DNA of 64,000 nt from Kuschelorhynchus macadamiae (Eukaryota; Arthropoda; Insecta; Coleoptera; Curculionidae): contig JAUTXW010000936.1 of NCBI GenBank assembly GCA_030620095.1, forward strand, positions 744,001 to 808,000, written 5' to 3'. The notes under the pieces were generated by a model. The model was not told the DNA's origin and did no database searches. It saw only the letters and a program-made list of their open reading frames with translations. The position numbers were made by a program, and so were the translations under genes. This document shows, in pieces, positions 61,448 to 64,000 of the stretch; within the stretch, counting starts at the first letter, position 1, and the number at the start of each line of letters is the position of its first letter.

Positions 61448-62520
61448 ATATTGCGACAAGAATCTTTTAGGTCTATCGACCGGGCTTCAGCCGCCCCCCC
61501 GCCCTTTATTACTACTATAAATGTATTTGCATGTGTATTTTTGCAAATAAAACCTATTATCCTTAGAATATATTGACTTTTTCTTGGTTTTCAACTTATA
61601 TATAGAAATATATAAAAATTATATAAAAATTTTGCAAAAAAATAAAGAAAGCTGAAGCATTCTATAACTTAAAATATATACGTGATAGACATTTTTTATT
61701 GTTAAATTCGTAATGAGGATGCTTTAAATACCCCCGTACAGCTATTGTAACATTAGTCGCAATTTTTATATTCGTATTTGTTAACTAGTGTTATTATGCT
61801 GTCTTTCTAAAAAAGCAATATACAGATTATTACTCGATCTCCCACAACCTGTTTTGAAAAGAAACGTAAACTAAATTATGAAACTCCATTCAAAAGAAAG
61901 GAATCGATTATCGATAATGCTAGTTTAGGGCTAATAACCGTTTTACTAATAGACTACGTTTTGCGAACGTGTTGCGCCTTTGTCTTATAACTAATTCAAT
62001 TTCATTCGCTCGCCAGCGGAGGTCTGCCTTTACAGTTGGAAATGCGATTCACGATCGGGCTGCATGTAACCAGAGGTAGGAAATCTTATCGCCTACAAAA
62101 AGTACACCGCAGGGAAATTATTTTTGCTTCAGTGTCAGAAGTCAAAACGTAGAGCAGTGAAAACTATTTAAACTTTAAGTAGGAATACGATCAAAATGTT
62201 TAATGCAACACACAATTTTCTTTTAGCAGCTGACGTACAGTGAGGCTGGAAAGTGATTTCCGCAAATAATTTTTCGGAGATGTGATTTTTTTATTATATT
62301 AATAACACAGGTCAACACACATTTTGGTGCCTGCGATTTTTTAACTGTTCCTAGGTAATTTTTGGATGCAGAATGTAAAAAAGTTCTCAGATTTTGTCTA
62401 TCAGATCTATTCAAAAAAAAAAAAAATATGTGTATATATTTTACGTTATAACTGTTATAATATATAATATTACTATTGCCAGTTAAAAAAACAAAGACAC
62501 ATGGATTTAAGTATTTATTG
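61448..62520. other. Non-coding stretch
   Basis: AT-rich with a moderately GC patch at 61980-62100. Short words near 62105 ('gggaaattatttttg', 'gtgtcagaag') resemble 33255-33290. No ORF of note. Confidence 0.4.
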
Positions 62521-62526
62521 CAAAAA

Positions 62527-64000
62527 CTTAATTTACATAATTACATAAGTCACTAATCACATAACATTTTCTTTTATACGACTTTCTAGAATGGAGTTTA
62601 CTAGGGCAGTCTCGCTGAAGGCTCCAGCAGTAGTCCGCCAACATGTGGCTATCCCATAGTCCTTGATAACTATCTTCCATAGTTTTAATATCATGATGGA
62701 ATCTTGCCTTCACTACAATCACCTAAGTTTTCTGGGAAACGATCTAGGTGGCTGTGGAATATTAAAATTTGAAAGCATAGTTTCCACTAATTCTACGTAA
62801 TTCTCTGCTTTATGATTGCCAAGAAAATTTTGTACTACTTGAACAAATGAACACCAAGCGTTAGATTCAGTTTCGTTCATTGATGTGGTGAATTGTGGAT
62901 CTTTAACAAGTTGCGTTATTTGAGGACCATCAAATATACCAGCTTTTAGTTTTTCCGTGCTAATGCCAGGAAATTTACGGGACAAATACCCAAAACAATT
63001 TCGATGTCGATTTAAAGCCTCCACAAATTGCTTCATTAGGCCTAGTTTGATATGCCAGGGCCGAAGTAAGATTTTTTCTCTTGAAACCAAGGGTTCGTTG
63101 ATCACGTTTTGTTTTATTTGAATCATGACATCTCTTGAAGTTCAATTTTTGTTAACCCAGTGCTTATTTTTAGCTCTGCTGTCCCAAAGGCACAAAAAAA
63201 CAAGGATATTTTGTATAACCACTCTGCTGTCCAAGGAGGAAGTTAACCATTTTTAAATCAACACAAATTGCCCACTGGTGTTCTTTGGGTTTAATTTTTT
63301 TCAAAACTAATGCAATTATTTCATATTCTTCCTTCATGGTAGTGGAAAGAATGACCAATAGGAATTGAGCCATATTTGTTACCGTTATGTAAAAGAACAC
63401 ATTTTAAACTACGTTTTGAACTGTCAATAAAAAGGCGCCAATCATCTGGAGTGTATTCGGGCAAACCCATTTGTTCTAAGAGCCATTTTATATTGTCACA
63501 AAATAACAAGTCATTTTCCTGAGCGAAAAAAGGCAGCAGATCCTTATCTCTTTTACGATAAAATGTAATATTAGTACCTGGACAAAGTAGATTTTTTTCT
63601 CTTAATCTGGATGCAAGTAATTCAGCGGAATCCTGTGAGAGATTCAGGTCTCTTATAAGATCGTTTAGTTCTTCTTGATTGAAACACTGCGGAGTTGCTA
63701 AATCTGCTTCAAATTAGCTGTCGTTTTCTGATTGAATTCTTTGAATTTCGTCAGACGTCGATGTTTCTGTATAATCTTCTGTCAGTTCGGGTAGACTGCT
63801 GAATGATGGAACGGGTATTTCTTCTGAATGCGTTACAGGATTTCTTGCAGAATCTAGATCGGGATATGTCCATTTGTGTCTATTGTTTCTATGTATGCCT
63901 TTAATATTAACGAGACAAAAATAGCAGTCGTCATGATGATTTCGCGGTTCTCTCCAAACCATTGGTACACCAAACTTTAGGTACTTCCTCTTTCCAGTTG
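62527..64000 (-). pseudogene. Decayed member of a repetitive invertebrate protein family of unknown function, partial
   Basis: The coding sense enters from beyond the window end (KRKYLKFGVPMVWREP at the edge) and continues DDCYFCLVNIKG, HSEEIPVPSFSSLPEL, then in other frames LCDNIKWLLEQMGLPEYTPD, DWRLFIDSSKRSLKCVLLHN, KEHQWAICVDLKMVNFLLGQ, GYTKYPCFF, LRPWHIKLGLMKQFVEALNR, KFPGISTEKLKAGIFDGPQI, NFLGNHKAENYVELV and finally RFHHDIKTMEDSYQGLWDSH, MLADYCWSLQRDCP, KSYKRK. Stops or shifts near 63715, 63330, 63170 and 62720. From memory, similar multi-copy proteins occur in cnidarians and insects; I know of no assigned function. The copy number elsewhere suggests a transposon, but no termini or known transposase motif is seen. 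Confidence 0.65.

Overview
The window looks like intergenic or heterochromatic DNA from an insect with a large, AT-rich, repeat-rich genome. A beetle is my guess, but nothing seen fixes the order. I find no convincing single-copy host gene. Almost every recognisable protein belongs to a transposable element: piggyBac, hAT, Tc1/mariner (a DD41D group and an IS630-like group), Penelope-like retroelements (PLEs) and non-LTR retrotransposons. About twenty (TA)n tracts of up to about 350 bp punctuate the window; the long 'IYIYIY' reading frames across them are artefacts.

Layout: 0.8-4.0 kb, decayed R4/Dong-type LINE whose first ORF is an OTU-like cysteine protease. 4.9-7.3 kb, complete but frameshifted piggyBac with TTAA flanks. 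8.0-11.4 kb, copy 1 of a composite repeat carrying an IS630-like transposase (copy 2 at 50.9-55.1 kb). 12.4 kb, 5S-rRNA-like sequence. 13.4-13.8 kb, fold-back around a (TA)n tract. 14.5-15.3 kb, PLE remains with a hammerhead-like motif. 16.2-18.7 kb, hAT. 19.3-20.9 kb, jockey/CR1-like LINE. 21.0-23.2 kb, DD41D element E1. 23.3-25.5 kb, PLE copy a. 25.8-27.7 kb, DD41D element E2, the only uninterrupted full-length transposase ORF here. 28.7-30.1 kb, PLE D. 30.1-32.0 kb, E3. 32.0 kb, isolated hammerhead core. 33.7-35.2 kb, E4 with a PLE fragment inside. 37.3-39.0 kb, GTF2IRD2-like hAT. 40.7-43.7 kb, near-complete PLE copy b with an inverted stub. 43.8-45.4 kb, E5. 46.6-46.8 kb, palindrome. 47.1-49.7 kb, second copy of the 16-kb hAT. 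49.7-50.6 kb, tandem array of about 220-bp units, each with a hammerhead-like motif. 52.9-54.4 kb, E6. 55.8-56.9 kb, PLE E with hammerhead. 57.2-57.6 kb, tandem repeat. 57.9-59.7 kb, chimera of two LINE fragments. 59.8-61.4 kb, E7. 62.5-64 kb, decayed member of a repetitive protein family of unknown function that runs out of the window.

Themes: (1) most DD41D elements end directly on (TA)n, and PLE ends abut the same tracts, giving PLE-(TA)n-mariner composites; (2) hammerhead-ribozyme-like cores occur at several PLE ends and as a tandem array, often with a self-complementary stretch where helix III would form; (3) inverted repeats recur at all scales. All boundaries, duplications and folds were read by eye and not computed.
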